A DNA stretch of 64,000 bases. Source: Bog-473 sp963736525. Its GTDB lineage: Bacteria > Actinomycetota > Acidimicrobiia > Acidimicrobiales > RAAP-2. Under the pieces are notes generated by a model that ran no database searches, had not been told where the DNA came from, and saw only the letters and a program-made list of their open reading frames with translations. Numbering within the stretch: the stretch's first letter is position 1; each line of letters opens with the position of its first letter. Below are positions 32,669 through 41,621 of this stretch, one piece after another. The position numbers were made by a program, and so were the translations under genes. The DNA lies in contig CAVTPF010000024.1 of the NCBI GenBank assembly GCA_963736525.1, positions 62,001 through 126,000 on the forward strand, given 5' to 3'.

Positions 32669-34281
32669 CGGGTGCTCGGGACGCCGTCGCGGCTCTTATA
32701 GGAAGGCGGAGCCGTGTCGACCGACTCCCACACGGGATCCGAGCATTCGAGGCCTTCGCGCCGGAGCTGGCGGACCAGGATCTTGGCCGTGGCCGTCGTC
32801 GGAAGAGACGTGCTGACCCGTATGTAGCGGGGCACCGATTTCGGACCGAGGTCGGCCTGGTCACCGAGGAACCGGCCGAAGGCCGCCCCATCGAATTCGA
32901 CGCCGGGCGACACCTGAATCGCCGCCATCACCTGGTCGCCGACCACGGGGTCGGGGATGGCGTAGACCGAGGCCATGACGACGTCGGGGTGGCGCTCGAG
33001 GATCCTGGCCACCGGAGCGGCCGCGAAGTTCTCGCCGTCGACCCGCAGCCAGTCGTCGGCGCGGCCGGCGAACCAGAGGTAGCCATCCGCGTCCTTGTAG
33101 GCGAGGTCTCCGGTCCAATACCAGCCGTTGCGTGTCTTGTCATGATCCGCCTCTTCGTTGTCCCAGTACCCCTCGAAGGAAGGGGACCCTTCCGTCGAAA
33201 CCAGCTCGCCGATGGCGGCGGTGGCGTTCACGAGGCGACCGTTCTCGTCGAATTGGGCGACCGCGCACTCGTCGCCCTGGTCGTCGACCACGCGCGTGCC
33301 GGGCGGGGCGGGGCCCAGCGCGCCCTCGGGTGTGTCGGGCGTCCTCGAGACGGCCACCCCACCTTCGGTCGAGCCGTAGTTGTCCGAGACGTCACACCCG
33401 AACCGGCGGGCAAACCGCTCGACGTCGCCCGGCGCCGCCTCGTTGCCGAACACGGAGCGCAACGGGTTGTCGGCATCATCGGGCTGCTCCGGCGTGGCCA
33501 GCACGTACGACAGGGGGCGGCCCACGTAGTTGAAGTACGTCACGCCCTGCCGACGCACGTCAGAGAGGAACCCCGAGGCGGAGAAGCGTCCGCCTGCCGG
33601 CAACGCCATGGCCGAACCACCGACGACCGCCGGTGCCCATCCGGCCATCAACGCGTTGGAGTGGAACAACGGCATGGAGAGATAGCAGCACGCGCCCGGG
33701 CCCAGGGCGTAGCGCTCGGCGAGCACGGCACCGACGAAGAGCATGCGCCCCTGGGTGCATCGGCACGCCTTCGGCCGGCCGGTCGTCCCGGACGTGAAGA
33801 TCAGGTAGCCGAGCGTCTGGGCGTCGATGCCGCCGGGCTCCGGCTCCAGGGGCGCGGGCCACTCGACGACGGGTTCGGCGTCCACCACTACGACGCGCGG
33901 GTTGGTCGTCGACGCGATCCCGATGCCGGGACCGAGGTCCAGGCCCTCGACGAGGCCGAGGTGTTCCCGGTCGGTGACCAGGAGCTGGCACCCGGTGTGA
34001 TCGAGCTCGGCGGCCAGCGCCGGACCCGGATGGGTGGGGTTGGCGCCGACGACGACGGCGCCCGACAGCGCGCACGCGCCGAGCCACCACACGTGCTCCG
34101 GCACGTTGCCCAGGAGCACGGCGACATGAGGAGGGCCGGGCCTGCGCAGCCCCGTCCACCACGCGGCACGACGGAGGGCGTCGTCCACCACCTCGCCCCA
34201 CGACCACTCCCGGTCGCCGAACCGCAGCCCCGGGTTGGGGTCACCGGCGTGGGCCAACCAGGCGTCGGCCATCGATCTCAT
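32665..34281 (-). CDS. Acyl-CoA synthetase, FadD17-like AMP-forming ligase
   Basis: A 538-residue ANL-family ligase that activates a carboxylic acid to its CoA thioester with ATP. The P-loop is IFTSGTTGRPKACRC; NYGSTEGG and YWTGDLAYKDADGYLWF are the A5 and A7 motifs. The layout and text (AVLLGNVPEHVWWLGACALSGAVVVGANPTH) recall FadD17 of mycobacterial steroid side-chain catabolism. The ATG has GAGGAGG upstream. It is the first gene of the minus-strand operon ending at 30776. Confidence 0.86.
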   Translation of the reverse strand: MRSMADAWLAHAGDPNPGLRFGDREWSWGEVVDDALRRAAWWTGLRRPGPPHVAVLLGNVPEHVWWLGACALSGAVVVGANPTHPGPALAAELDHTGCQLLVTDREHLGLVEGLDLGPGIGIASTTNPRVVVVDAEPVVEWPAPLEPEPGGIDAQTLGYLIFTSGTTGRPKACRCTQGRMLFVGAVLAERYALGPGACCYLSMPLFHSNALMAGWAPAVVGGSAMALPAGGRFSASGFLSDVRRQGVTYFNYVGRPLSYVLATPEQPDDADNPLRSVFGNEAAPGDVERFARRFGCDVSDNYGSTEGGVAVSRTPDTPEGALGPAPPGTRVVDDQGDECAVAQFDENGRLVNATAAIGELVSTEGSPSFEGYWDNEEADHDKTRNGWYWTGDLAYKDADGYLWFAGRADDWLRVDGENFAAAPVARILERHPDVVMASVYAIPDPVVGDQVMAAIQVSPGVEFDGAAFGRFLGDQADLGPKSVPRYIRVSTSLPTTATAKILVRQLRREGLECSDPVWESVDTAPPSYKSRDGVPSTR

Positions 34282-34584
34282 GTCGCCTCCTCACCCCCTC
34301 GTCCTGCCTCCGGGCAACGGCATTCGCCGCACGGGCTGCCGGTCGACCCAGGCGAGATCGTTCGCCCGCCTCCCGCGTGCAGCAGATTCATATACAATAT
34401 GCGGTACGTCACCCCGGTGCCGGCCCTCGGATCGAGTGGCCCCCGCGGTCGGCGAGGCCCTCCTCCTGCTCAGCGGTTCCCATCTCCCCCCCATGGCGGA
34501 CGCGGGCAGCGAGGACGGGCCGTCTCCCTGCGCCGGTGCCTGCACGACGTCTGTACCTACCAGGTCACGGCCGGGTCCGCATGG
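34282..34584. other. Intergenic region upstream of the acyl-CoA ligase operon
   Basis: 303 bases without a credible gene. It contains an AT-rich site at about 34386-34401 (CATATACAATATGC) in otherwise GC-rich DNA, which is similar to AT-rich sites beside starts at 37195 and 49213. It could hold the ligase operon promoter or an operator. Nothing else was seen. Confidence 0.4.
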
Positions 34585-35358
34585 TCAGGACGGCGGCCTC
34601 CCGAGGCGTTCCCGCAGTGCGGCCAGCGCCTGTTCGAAGGCGGGACGCTCCATGGACCAGCGCTGCGGCTCCAGCTCCGCCTCGACCGCGCCTTCGTAAT
34701 CCCAGGTGGCGGCAACGGCGTTGAGCGTCTGCTTGACCCTGGCGGTCAGCTCGGGGTCGTGGTGGCCGGCGCGCCGGGCCAGACGCTCGGCCTCTTCGTG
34801 CAGGTCGCCGGATTCGACGCATCGCCAGACGAGACCGCGTCGCGCCGCCTCCTCGCCGCCGAGCACCTCGCCGAAGAGGCTGAGCGCGGCGGCGCCCTGG
34901 CGACCCATCAGCTGGCGCAGCCGCCACAGCTGGCCGCCACCCGGATGGATGCCGACATCGAGAAAGCGCGCGTCGAAGCGGGAGCGGGGCGTGCAGACGG
35001 CCACGTCGCAGGCGAGGGCCAGGTTGATACCGGCCCCGATGGCAGCGCCGTCGACGGCGGCGACCGTCGGCATGGGCGCCGCGGCGAGGGCAAGGAATGC
35101 TCCGTACATGTCCTCGAGCGGCGCCTTGGGCGAGAGGAGATCGTCCACCGACCCCCCGGCACAGAACACCGGGGGGGCATGCGTCAAGACGAGTGAACGG
35201 CAACCGGATCGAACGGCCTCCTCGACGGCCCCGGTGATCGCACGCACCATGTCCCAGGACAGTGCGTTGCGATGGTCCGGATCGTCGAGCACGATGGTGG
35301 CAACACCGTCCGTCTCCTCGCAGCGCACGAGCGCCGACCGGTCGCCTGTCTCCTCCAT
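34585..35358 (-). CDS. Enoyl-CoA hydratase/isomerase family protein
   Basis: A 257-residue crotonase. Oxyanion-hole segments are PVFCAGGSVDD and GAAIGAGINLALACD. The usual Glu of the first catalytic position is not evident: the text is RFDARFLDVGIHPGGG, so Asp or Leu is there. Start ATG at 35358. It precedes, on the minus strand, nothing closer than 303 bases, and follows the dienoyl-CoA-reductase-type SDR. Hydration or isomerisation of an enoyl-CoA is expected. Confidence 0.88.
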   Translation of the reverse strand: MEETGDRSALVRCEETDGVATIVLDDPDHRNALSWDMVRAITGAVEEAVRSGCRSLVLTHAPPVFCAGGSVDDLLSPKAPLEDMYGAFLALAAAPMPTVAAVDGAAIGAGINLALACDVAVCTPRSRFDARFLDVGIHPGGGQLWRLRQLMGRQGAAALSLFGEVLGGEEAARRGLVWRCVESGDLHEEAERLARRAGHHDPELTARVKQTLNAVAATWDYEGAVEAELEPQRWSMERPAFEQALAALRERLGRPPS

Positions 35359-35378
35359 GAGCCGCCTCGGTCTGCCGC

Positions 35379-36260
35379 TCAGCGAGGTCCGGGGTCGAAC
35401 GGTGGGCGTCCCATCTGCTCGCGCACGGTGACCACCGGCGGGTTGGTCAGGCTCCGCCGCTGCCAGTTGGCGCCGTCGACGACCAGCACGTGGCCGGAGA
35501 TGAAGCGCGCGTACGGCGAGGCGAGGAAGGTGGCGGCCCAGCCCAACTCGCGCAATCGCCCGACGCGTAGCGCCGGCTGGCAGACATCCTTGTCGGACGT
35601 CCGGTCGAGGTTTCCCTTGATGTCCGCCGTCATGTCCTCGTGAGGGAACAGGCCGGGCACGAGCCCGTTGACCTGAATGCCGTACGGGCCCCATTCGACG
35701 GCCAGCGTCTCCACCATCGACTTGACCCCCGCCTTCGCCGCGGCCGAGTGGGCGAAGCCGGGCCCGCCCGTCCAGGCGTACGAGGCCCCGATGTCGACGA
35801 TTGAGCCGGGGCTGCCCGCGCCGATGTGGCGCCGGGCGAACTCCCTCGAGCAGAAGAAGGTGCCGTTGAGCGTGATGTCGACCACGGTGCGCCACGCGTT
35901 GGGCGACATGTCCTCGGCCGGAACCGGGAAGTTGGCGGCCGCGTTGTTCACGAGCACCGACGGCAGCCCGAAGGCGCGCTCCGCCTCGTCGAAGGCCGCG
36001 CCGATCTGCTCGGGCTCACGGATGTCGCACACGACGGTGGCGACTCGACCGCCGGCCGCAGCGACCGCCTCGGCCCCGGCGTCGAGGTGCTCCTGCTTGC
36101 GGCTGGCGATGACGACGTCGGCTCCGAGCCGGGCGAACTCGACGGCGATGGCCTTGCCGAGACCCGTCCCCGCGCCCGTGATGAGCACGGGCACCGAGTC
36201 GAAGGTTCCCGCCGGGAGGGCGCTCGACCCCGGCGGGGGCGGTTCGGGGAGTCCGGGCAT
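35379..36260 (-). CDS. 2,4-dienoyl-CoA reductase-type SDR
   Basis: A 293-residue SDR. The cofactor motif is TGAGTGLG, with VNNAAANFP in the NNAG position. The active-site segment SYAWTGGPGFAHSAAAKAG lacks Tyr four residues before Lys and matches the mitochondrial 2,4-dienoyl-CoA reductase type, where an earlier Tyr (here in SYAWTG) serves. It would reduce 2,4-dienoyl-CoA or a related enoyl-CoA with NADPH. It is coupled, two bases apart, with the enoyl-CoA hydratase upstream. Confidence 0.84.
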   Translation of the reverse strand: MPGLPEPPPPGSSALPAGTFDSVPVLITGAGTGLGKAIAVEFARLGADVVIASRKQEHLDAGAEAVAAAGGRVATVVCDIREPEQIGAAFDEAERAFGLPSVLVNNAAANFPVPAEDMSPNAWRTVVDITLNGTFFCSREFARRHIGAGSPGSIVDIGASYAWTGGPGFAHSAAAKAGVKSMVETLAVEWGPYGIQVNGLVPGLFPHEDMTADIKGNLDRTSDKDVCQPALRVGRLRELGWAATFLASPYARFISGHVLVVDGANWQRRSLTNPPVVTVREQMGRPPFDPGPR

Positions 36261-36262
36261 GC

Positions 36263-37042
36263 TCAGCTGCCCCGGTAGACGGGGTCCCGGCCCTCGGCCC
36301 GGGCGGCCCGCATTTCGGCCATGTCGTCGGATCGGGCGATGAAGGTCTGGGCGATCATCTCCTCGTCCATGGAGGCGACGACCTCGGGCACGGCGAGGTG
36401 CCCGAGGATGCGCCGGGCGGCGCGCACCGTCACCGCCGGCGCCTCCGCGATCTTCGTCGCCATGACACGGACCTCCTCGTCCAGCTTGTCGGGCGGCACG
36501 ACGCGGGACACGATGCCATGCGTCAAAGCCTCGTCGGTGCTCATCACCCGCCCGGTCAGGACCAGGTCGGCCGCCACGCCGTGGCCGCACATCTGGAAGA
36601 TCCGCGCCACACCACCGGTGTCGGGGATCACGCCGTGCCCGACCTCGGGCAACATGAAACGCGCTCCGGCTGCGGCCACCCGGAGGTCGCACAGGAGGGC
36701 CCGCTGGAACGACGCACCGATCGCCCAACCCTGGAGGGCCACGATGACCGGCGCGTCGAGATCGAAGATGGCCCGGATGCCCCGGTGCCCGCGCCGCATG
36801 AGCTCGTGGTGGGTGAGGCCGCTGTCCGCGCCGCCTAACGCGCCGACGTCCCGGCCCGACGAGAAGGACTTGCCCTCCCCACGCCAGATGACCGCCCGGA
36901 CATCGCGCCGCTCCCGTAGCTCGGCCAACGCGTCGAAGAGCTGCGCGTCCATCGCGTCGTCGAATGCGTTGTGCTTCTCCGCGTTGTCATTGGTGATCGT
37001 CGCAACCGCGCCGTCGATCTCGAGCCGTACCGAACCTGCCAC
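36263..37042 (-). CDS. Enoyl-CoA hydratase
   Basis: A 259-residue crotonase with a conserved PE segment (RFMLPEVGHGVIPDTGG) and the oxyanion segment GWAIGASFQRALLCD. KSFSSGRDVGAL is the other one. This is the most hydratase-like crotonase here. The start is a GTG at 37042 with GAGGA seven bases upstream. It heads a minus-strand trio: hydratase, dienoyl-CoA-reductase-type SDR, hydratase/isomerase. It is divergent from the CoA-transferase gene at 37195. Confidence 0.89.
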   Translation of the reverse strand: MAGSVRLEIDGAVATITNDNAEKHNAFDDAMDAQLFDALAELRERRDVRAVIWRGEGKSFSSGRDVGALGGADSGLTHHELMRRGHRGIRAIFDLDAPVIVALQGWAIGASFQRALLCDLRVAAAGARFMLPEVGHGVIPDTGGVARIFQMCGHGVAADLVLTGRVMSTDEALTHGIVSRVVPPDKLDEEVRVMATKIAEAPAVTVRAARRILGHLAVPEVVASMDEEMIAQTFIARSDDMAEMRAARAEGRDPVYRGS

Positions 37043-37180
37043 GCTGGCGTCCTCACTTCCTCGTCGGCGCGTCCGGCGCCGTGTGCCACAACGCCTGAAG
37101 ACCTCGCGTCGGACCGCGGCGAGTCGGAGCGGCTCGCCCCGGTGGGCCGCACCGACGGACCGAGTCAGGCCCGAAAAAGA

Positions 37181-37194
37181 TATGATATCCAATC
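37181..37194 (+). promoter_or_regulatory. Probable -10 box and leaderless start before the CoA-transferase gene
   Basis: TATGAT (37181-37186) lies eight bases before the ATG at 37195, with no Shine-Dalgarno site between. That geometry fits a leaderless mRNA. The -35 is not clear. The site reads ATATGATATCC, and similar text occurs at 43813-43826 and 49213-49226. Confidence 0.5.
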
Positions 37195-38433
37195 ATGATC
37201 CAGCTGGCTGCTGAGCCCTCGGACCGGCGACCGGCCGGGCCCCTCGTCGGCATCCGGGTGCTCGCGCTCGAGCAGATGCAGGCACTCCCCTATGCCACGC
37301 AGCTGCTGGCCCGGCTCGGCGCCGACGTCGTCAAGATCGAGGCGCCGTCCGGAGAGCTCGGCCGCGCGTCGCAGCCCTCCATCCGCGATCCGGAGGGTCG
37401 CGTCCTCGGCGCCACCTTCCTGCGCAACAACCTCGGGAAACGGAGCGTGTGCATCGACCTCAAGGACCCCCGCGGCCGCCAGCTGGTGCTCGACATGGCT
37501 CCTCGCTTCGACGTCGTCGCGGAGAACTTCCGCGCCGGCACCATGGAGCGGCTCGGCCTGGGCTTCGACGACGTCGCGGCGGCCCATCCCACGTGTGTCT
37601 ACGCGTCGGTGTCGGGATTCGGGAGCGTGACCACGTCGCCGTACCGGGACCGCCCGGCCTTCGCCGCCATCGTCGAGGCGATGTCGGGCATCTACGAGAT
37701 GAAGCGGGTCGACGACCAGCCGCCCTTGGCGTCGCCCGTGGGCGCGCTCGGCGACATCAGCGCCTCCCTCTTCGCCGTGGTCGGCATCCTCGCCGCGCTG
37801 CGCGAGCGCGACCGGACCGGTCGGGCGCAACACGTCGACGTCGCCATGTTCGACTCCGTCATCGCCATGACCGACATCGTCGCCAACTTCTGGTCGATGG
37901 GGCTCAAGAACGGCGACACCGGTCCCGTCATCAACCACGGCTTCCGGGCCGGGGACGGCTGGTTCGTCATTCAAGTCGGTCGGGAGAACCACTTCGAGCG
38001 CCTGGCCGAAATCGTGGGCCGGCCCGAGTGGACGTCCGACCCCCGCCTCGCCGAGCGACAGGGATGGATGGACCACCTCGAGACGCTCCTGCGCCCGGCG
38101 ATCGAGCAGTGGGCGAGCGACAAGACCCGTGACGAGGCCTGCGAGGCGCTGGGTGCCGCCGGCATCGCGGCGGGGCCGTGCCTGGTCGACGAGGAGCTGG
38201 TCGCCGACCCCCACGTCGCGGCGCACCACATGATGGTCGGCATCAGGCGACCCGACGGATCGGAGCCACCGGTCCTGGTCCCGGGCAACCCGGTGCGCAT
38301 CCACACCGCCCCCGGAACGGTGGACACGCGGGTGCCGTGGGTCGGTGAGCACACCGACGAGGTCCTCCGCAGCGAGCTGGGCCTGTCCGCCGATGAGGTG
38401 GCCGCCCTGCGCACCGACGACATCGTCGCATGA
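37195..38433 (+). CDS. CaiB/BaiF family CoA-transferase
   Basis: A 412-residue class III CoA-transferase that moves CoA from a donor acyl-CoA to a carboxylate through an aspartyl-CoA thioester. The start LVGIRVLALEQMQALPYATQLLARLGADVVKIE is the family hallmark. The catalytic Asp is in VGALGDISASLF. KRSVCIDLKDPRGR is another typical block. The start ATG follows a -10 box closely. Its stop overlaps the FadD3-like ligase (ATGA). Alpha-methylacyl-CoA racemase of the same family is an alternative. Confidence 0.89.
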   Translation: MIQLAAEPSDRRPAGPLVGIRVLALEQMQALPYATQLLARLGADVVKIEAPSGELGRASQPSIRDPEGRVLGATFLRNNLGKRSVCIDLKDPRGRQLVLDMAPRFDVVAENFRAGTMERLGLGFDDVAAAHPTCVYASVSGFGSVTTSPYRDRPAFAAIVEAMSGIYEMKRVDDQPPLASPVGALGDISASLFAVVGILAALRERDRTGRAQHVDVAMFDSVIAMTDIVANFWSMGLKNGDTGPVINHGFRAGDGWFVIQVGRENHFERLAEIVGRPEWTSDPRLAERQGWMDHLETLLRPAIEQWASDKTRDEACEALGAAGIAAGPCLVDEELVADPHVAAHHMMVGIRRPDGSEPPVLVPGNPVRIHTAPGTVDTRVPWVGEHTDEVLRSELGLSADEVAALRTDDIVA

Positions 38434-40007
38434 ACACGTCGTCGACCGACGCGACCGGTCCGTCGACGATCCCCGAGGCCCTGGACCGGGCCGCCGAGGT
38501 GTTCGGCGACGAAGAGGCCGTGGTGGACGGCGAGACCCGGTGGACCTTCGTCCAGCTTCGGGACGAGGCGCGTGCCGTGGCGCGTGCCCTCATGGCGTCG
38601 GGCGTGGGATCCGGCGACCGGGTGGCCCTGTGGGCGCCGAACAGCGCCCGCTGGATCGCGACGAGCTTCGGTGTGTACCTGGCCGGTGCCGTCCTCGTGC
38701 CCGTGAACACCCGGTTCAGAGGCATGGAGGCCGCCCACGTGCTGCGCCGCTCGGGGGCCCGGCTGCTCCTCGGCAGCACCGACGTGCTGGGGACCGACCT
38801 CTTCGAGCTGGTCGACGGGGTCGGGGACCTGCCCGCCCTGGCGGAAAAGGTCGTGCTGGACGGACCGGACCGTCCCGACGCGACGTCGTGGGGGGACTTC
38901 GTGGGCCGCCGCGACGACACAGGGCCCGCCCGATGGCCCACCGTACGTCCGCAGGACCTCGCCGACGTCATCTTCACGTCCGGGACCACGGGCGCCCCCA
39001 AGGGCGCCATGCTGGCGCACGGACCCAGCGTGCGCACCTATGTGGCCTGGTCCGACGCGGTCGGCCTGCGCCGTGGCGACCGCTACCTGTGCGTCTACCC
39101 CTTCTTCCACACCGCCGGCTTGAAGTCGGCCGTGCTGGCCTGCCTCCTGCGGGGAGCGACAATCCTCCCGCACGCCGTCTTCGATGCCGGAGCGGTCATG
39201 CAGCGGGTGATCGACGAGAAGATCAGCGTCCTCCCCGGCCCCCCGACCGTGTTCCAGTCCATTTTGGAGCACCCGGGCCGCGACGCGTTCGACCTCTCCA
39301 GCCTGAGGCTCTCCGTCACCGGCGCGGCAACGGTCCCCGTGGAGGTGATCCGCCGCATGCGCGACGACCTGCACATCGCCACGGTCGTCACCGGCTACGG
39401 CCTCACGGAGACGACCGGGACGGTCAGCATGTGCCGCCACGACGATCCACCCGAGGTGATCGCCACGACCGTCGGCAAGCCGCTCGAGGGCGTGTCCGTC
39501 AAGGTCGTGGACGACGACGGCCGGGAGCTCGGTGCCGGTGAGCCCGGGGAGATCCTCGTGCGGGGATTCAACGTCATGCTGGGGTACTTCGACGACGAGG
39601 AGGCCACGGCCGGGGCCATCGACGACGCGGGCTGGTTGCGAACGGGGGACATCGGCATCATCGGGCCCGACGGGAACCTCCGCATCACCGATCGCAAGAA
39701 GGACATGTTCATCGTCGGCGGGTTCAACGCCTTCCCGGCCGAAATCGAGGGCATCCTGCTCACCCATCCCGGCGTGAGCCAGGTGGCGGTGGTCGGGGTG
39801 CCCGACGAGCGCCTGGGCGAGGTGGGGCAGGCCTATGTCATCCCGCGCGCCGGGGTGGAGGTGGACGAGACCTCCCTCGTGGCGTGGTGTCGCGAGCACA
39901 TGGCCAACTACAAGGTTCCACGCACGGTTGTCTTCGTCGAGGAGCTGCCTCTGACGGCGAGCGGCAAGGTGCAACGTTTCCGGCTGCGTCCTGCGATCGA
40001 CACGTGA
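38430..40007 (+). CDS. Acyl-CoA ligase, FadD3-like ANL family enzyme
   Basis: A 525-residue AMP-forming ligase. FTSGTTGAPKGAMLAH is the P-loop. VTGYGLTETTG, WLRTGDIGIIGPDGNLRITDRKKD and SGKVQRFRLR (with the catalytic Lys) are the A5, A7-A8 and A10 motifs. The N-terminal PNSARWIATSFGVYLAGAVLVPVNTRF resembles FadD3, the ligase for ring-C/D propionates in actinobacterial steroid catabolism. It is coupled to the CoA-transferase before it and followed by the thiolase-fold gene. Confidence 0.88.
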   Translation: MNTSSTDATGPSTIPEALDRAAEVFGDEEAVVDGETRWTFVQLRDEARAVARALMASGVGSGDRVALWAPNSARWIATSFGVYLAGAVLVPVNTRFRGMEAAHVLRRSGARLLLGSTDVLGTDLFELVDGVGDLPALAEKVVLDGPDRPDATSWGDFVGRRDDTGPARWPTVRPQDLADVIFTSGTTGAPKGAMLAHGPSVRTYVAWSDAVGLRRGDRYLCVYPFFHTAGLKSAVLACLLRGATILPHAVFDAGAVMQRVIDEKISVLPGPPTVFQSILEHPGRDAFDLSSLRLSVTGAATVPVEVIRRMRDDLHIATVVTGYGLTETTGTVSMCRHDDPPEVIATTVGKPLEGVSVKVVDDDGRELGAGEPGEILVRGFNVMLGYFDDEEATAGAIDDAGWLRTGDIGIIGPDGNLRITDRKKDMFIVGGFNAFPAEIEGILLTHPGVSQVAVVGVPDERLGEVGQAYVIPRAGVEVDETSLVAWCREHMANYKVPRTVVFVEELPLTASGKVQRFRLRPAIDT

Positions 40008-40020
40008 CATCCTGTCGGCG

Positions 40021-41178
40021 GTGAGCCATCCCTTCCGCGACGTCGCCATCGTCGGCGTCCACAACACCCCCCAGGCCCGCCGTCTGCCCGGCCACGACTC
40101 CTCGTCGATCGCGCTGCAGGCGGCGCTGGGCGCCCTCGACGACTCGGGCATCGCGGTGGCCGACGTCGACGGGGTGGTCGGTGCTGCCGCCGCGGACGCC
40201 GTGCTCGAGCTGGGCCTCGGACCGTGCACCCGCCGCCCCAGCGGCCTGGGCATCCCGACGATCGTCGACGCCGCCATGCTGGTCGCCTCCGGGCAGTGCC
40301 ACGTGGTCGTCGTCCTGGCCGGCGGGGCCGGCCTTCTCACCGACACGGCGGCGGCACCCTGGACGACGCCGCCGAACGAGCTGGTGGCCGGGTTCGGTCT
40401 CTTCACGGCCGCGGAATTCGCGCTCATGGCCCGGCGCCACATGCTCACCTACGGGACGACGGAGCAGCAGCTGGCCACGGTGGCGGCCGTGATCCGCAAC
40501 AACGGCCATCACAATCCCGACGCCGTGTACCACGGCCGGGGACCGTTCACCGCAGACGACGTGCTCGCTTCGCCCCTCATCGCCGAGCCCTTCCATCTCC
40601 TCGACTGCGCCACCACCTCCGAAGGCGGCTGCGCCCTCGTGCTGACGCACGCCGACCGGGTGCCGGACCAGGACAAGGCGGTCTGGATTCTCGGATGCGG
40701 CAGCGACAGCTACGGGCCCGCCTACACCGTCGCACCGGTGTGGGACTACACGCCGCAGCCGGGAGGAGAGCCGGCCGGACGGGTGGGGGCCCGCGCCGCC
40801 GCGGCCAGTTTCGCCATGGCGGGCCTCGGTCCGAACGACGTCGACGTGGCCGAGCTCTACGACCCGTTCTCCTTCGAGATCATCCGGCAGCTCGAGGCAT
40901 ACGGCTTCTGCCAGCCGGGCGAGGGTGGGCCCATGGTCGAGTCCGGGGCAATCGGGCCCGGGGGGAGCATCCCGGTCACCACCGACGGCGGCACCATGTC
41001 CTACAGCCACCCGGGCGTGGCCGCTCAGCAGTTCCAACGGGTCGCCCGGGGCGTGGCACAGCTCCGCGGTGACTGCCCGAGCGCGCAGGTGCCCGGCGCG
41101 CAGGTGGCGTTGTGCTCGAACGGCGGATCCGGCGCGTTGTTCGCCGACGTCCTGCTGCTGGGGGCCGGCCGGCCATGA
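40021..41178 (+). CDS. Thiolase-fold protein (SCP-x/Ltp2-like, acetyl-CoA acetyltransferase or retro-aldolase)
   Basis: A 385-residue thiolase-like protein. The C-terminal GGTMSYSHPGVAAQQFQRVARGVAQLRG is the typical SCP-x end. The canonical nucleophilic Cys of thiolases is not visible in the N-terminal part. Paired with the DUF35 gene that overlaps its stop (ATGA), it resembles Ltp2-type retro-aldolases that remove side-chain units from steroid CoA thioesters. The start is a GTG at 40021. Acyl-CoA thiolysis is the alternative role. Confidence 0.86.
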   Translation: MSHPFRDVAIVGVHNTPQARRLPGHDSSSIALQAALGALDDSGIAVADVDGVVGAAAADAVLELGLGPCTRRPSGLGIPTIVDAAMLVASGQCHVVVVLAGGAGLLTDTAAAPWTTPPNELVAGFGLFTAAEFALMARRHMLTYGTTEQQLATVAAVIRNNGHHNPDAVYHGRGPFTADDVLASPLIAEPFHLLDCATTSEGGCALVLTHADRVPDQDKAVWILGCGSDSYGPAYTVAPVWDYTPQPGGEPAGRVGARAAAASFAMAGLGPNDVDVAELYDPFSFEIIRQLEAYGFCQPGEGGPMVESGAIGPGGSIPVTTDGGTMSYSHPGVAAQQFQRVARGVAQLRGDCPSAQVPGAQVALCSNGGSGALFADVLLLGAGRP

Positions 41179-41612
41179 GCACCACCGCGACGCCGGCGCT
41201 CGAGCCGCAACCACCGGGCATACCGCTGCCGCGACCGTCCGAGCGCTCGCGGCCGTTCTGGGACGGCTGCCAGGCGGGGCGGTTGGTGCTGCCCCGGTGC
41301 TCGAGCTGCGGCACGTACGCGCTCCGGGCCTTCGCGGCATGCTCGAAGTGCCGCGCGACGACGCTGGGATGGGAGCACACGAGCGGCCTCGGCACCCTCT
41401 ACAGCTGGACCGTGGTGTGGCGGCCACCCCATCCGACGCTGGTCGTGCCCTATGCGCCTGCCGTCATCACGCTCGACGAGGGTGTCTGGTTCCTGAGTTC
41501 CATCGTCGGCTGCGCCCCCGGGGACCTCCGCGAGGGCATGCCGCTCGAGGTGACGTTCCACCCGGCGTCGGAGTCGGTCGTCCTCCCCTATTTCGGGCCG
41601 CGCGCCGGTTGA
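41175..41612 (+). CDS. Zn-ribbon/OB-fold (DUF35) protein, partner of the thiolase-fold gene
   Basis: A 145-residue protein with a rubredoxin-like Zn ribbon: CSSCGTYALRAFAACSKC with two CxxC pairs, followed by an OB-fold domain (LGTLYSWTVVWRPPH, VPYAPAVITLDEG). Such proteins form complexes with thiolase-fold partners. The ATG at 41175 overlaps the upstream stop (ATGA). A second thiolase/DUF35 pair lies at 57019-58550. Confidence 0.9.
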   Translation: MSTTATPALEPQPPGIPLPRPSERSRPFWDGCQAGRLVLPRCSSCGTYALRAFAACSKCRATTLGWEHTSGLGTLYSWTVVWRPPHPTLVVPYAPAVITLDEGVWFLSSIVGCAPGDLREGMPLEVTFHPASESVVLPYFGPRAG

Positions 41613-41621
41613 GGGCCCCGC

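Noticed and set aside
37971..40448. Minus-strand open frame opposite the CoA ligase
   Set aside because: Shadow of the FadD3-like gene; no motifs.
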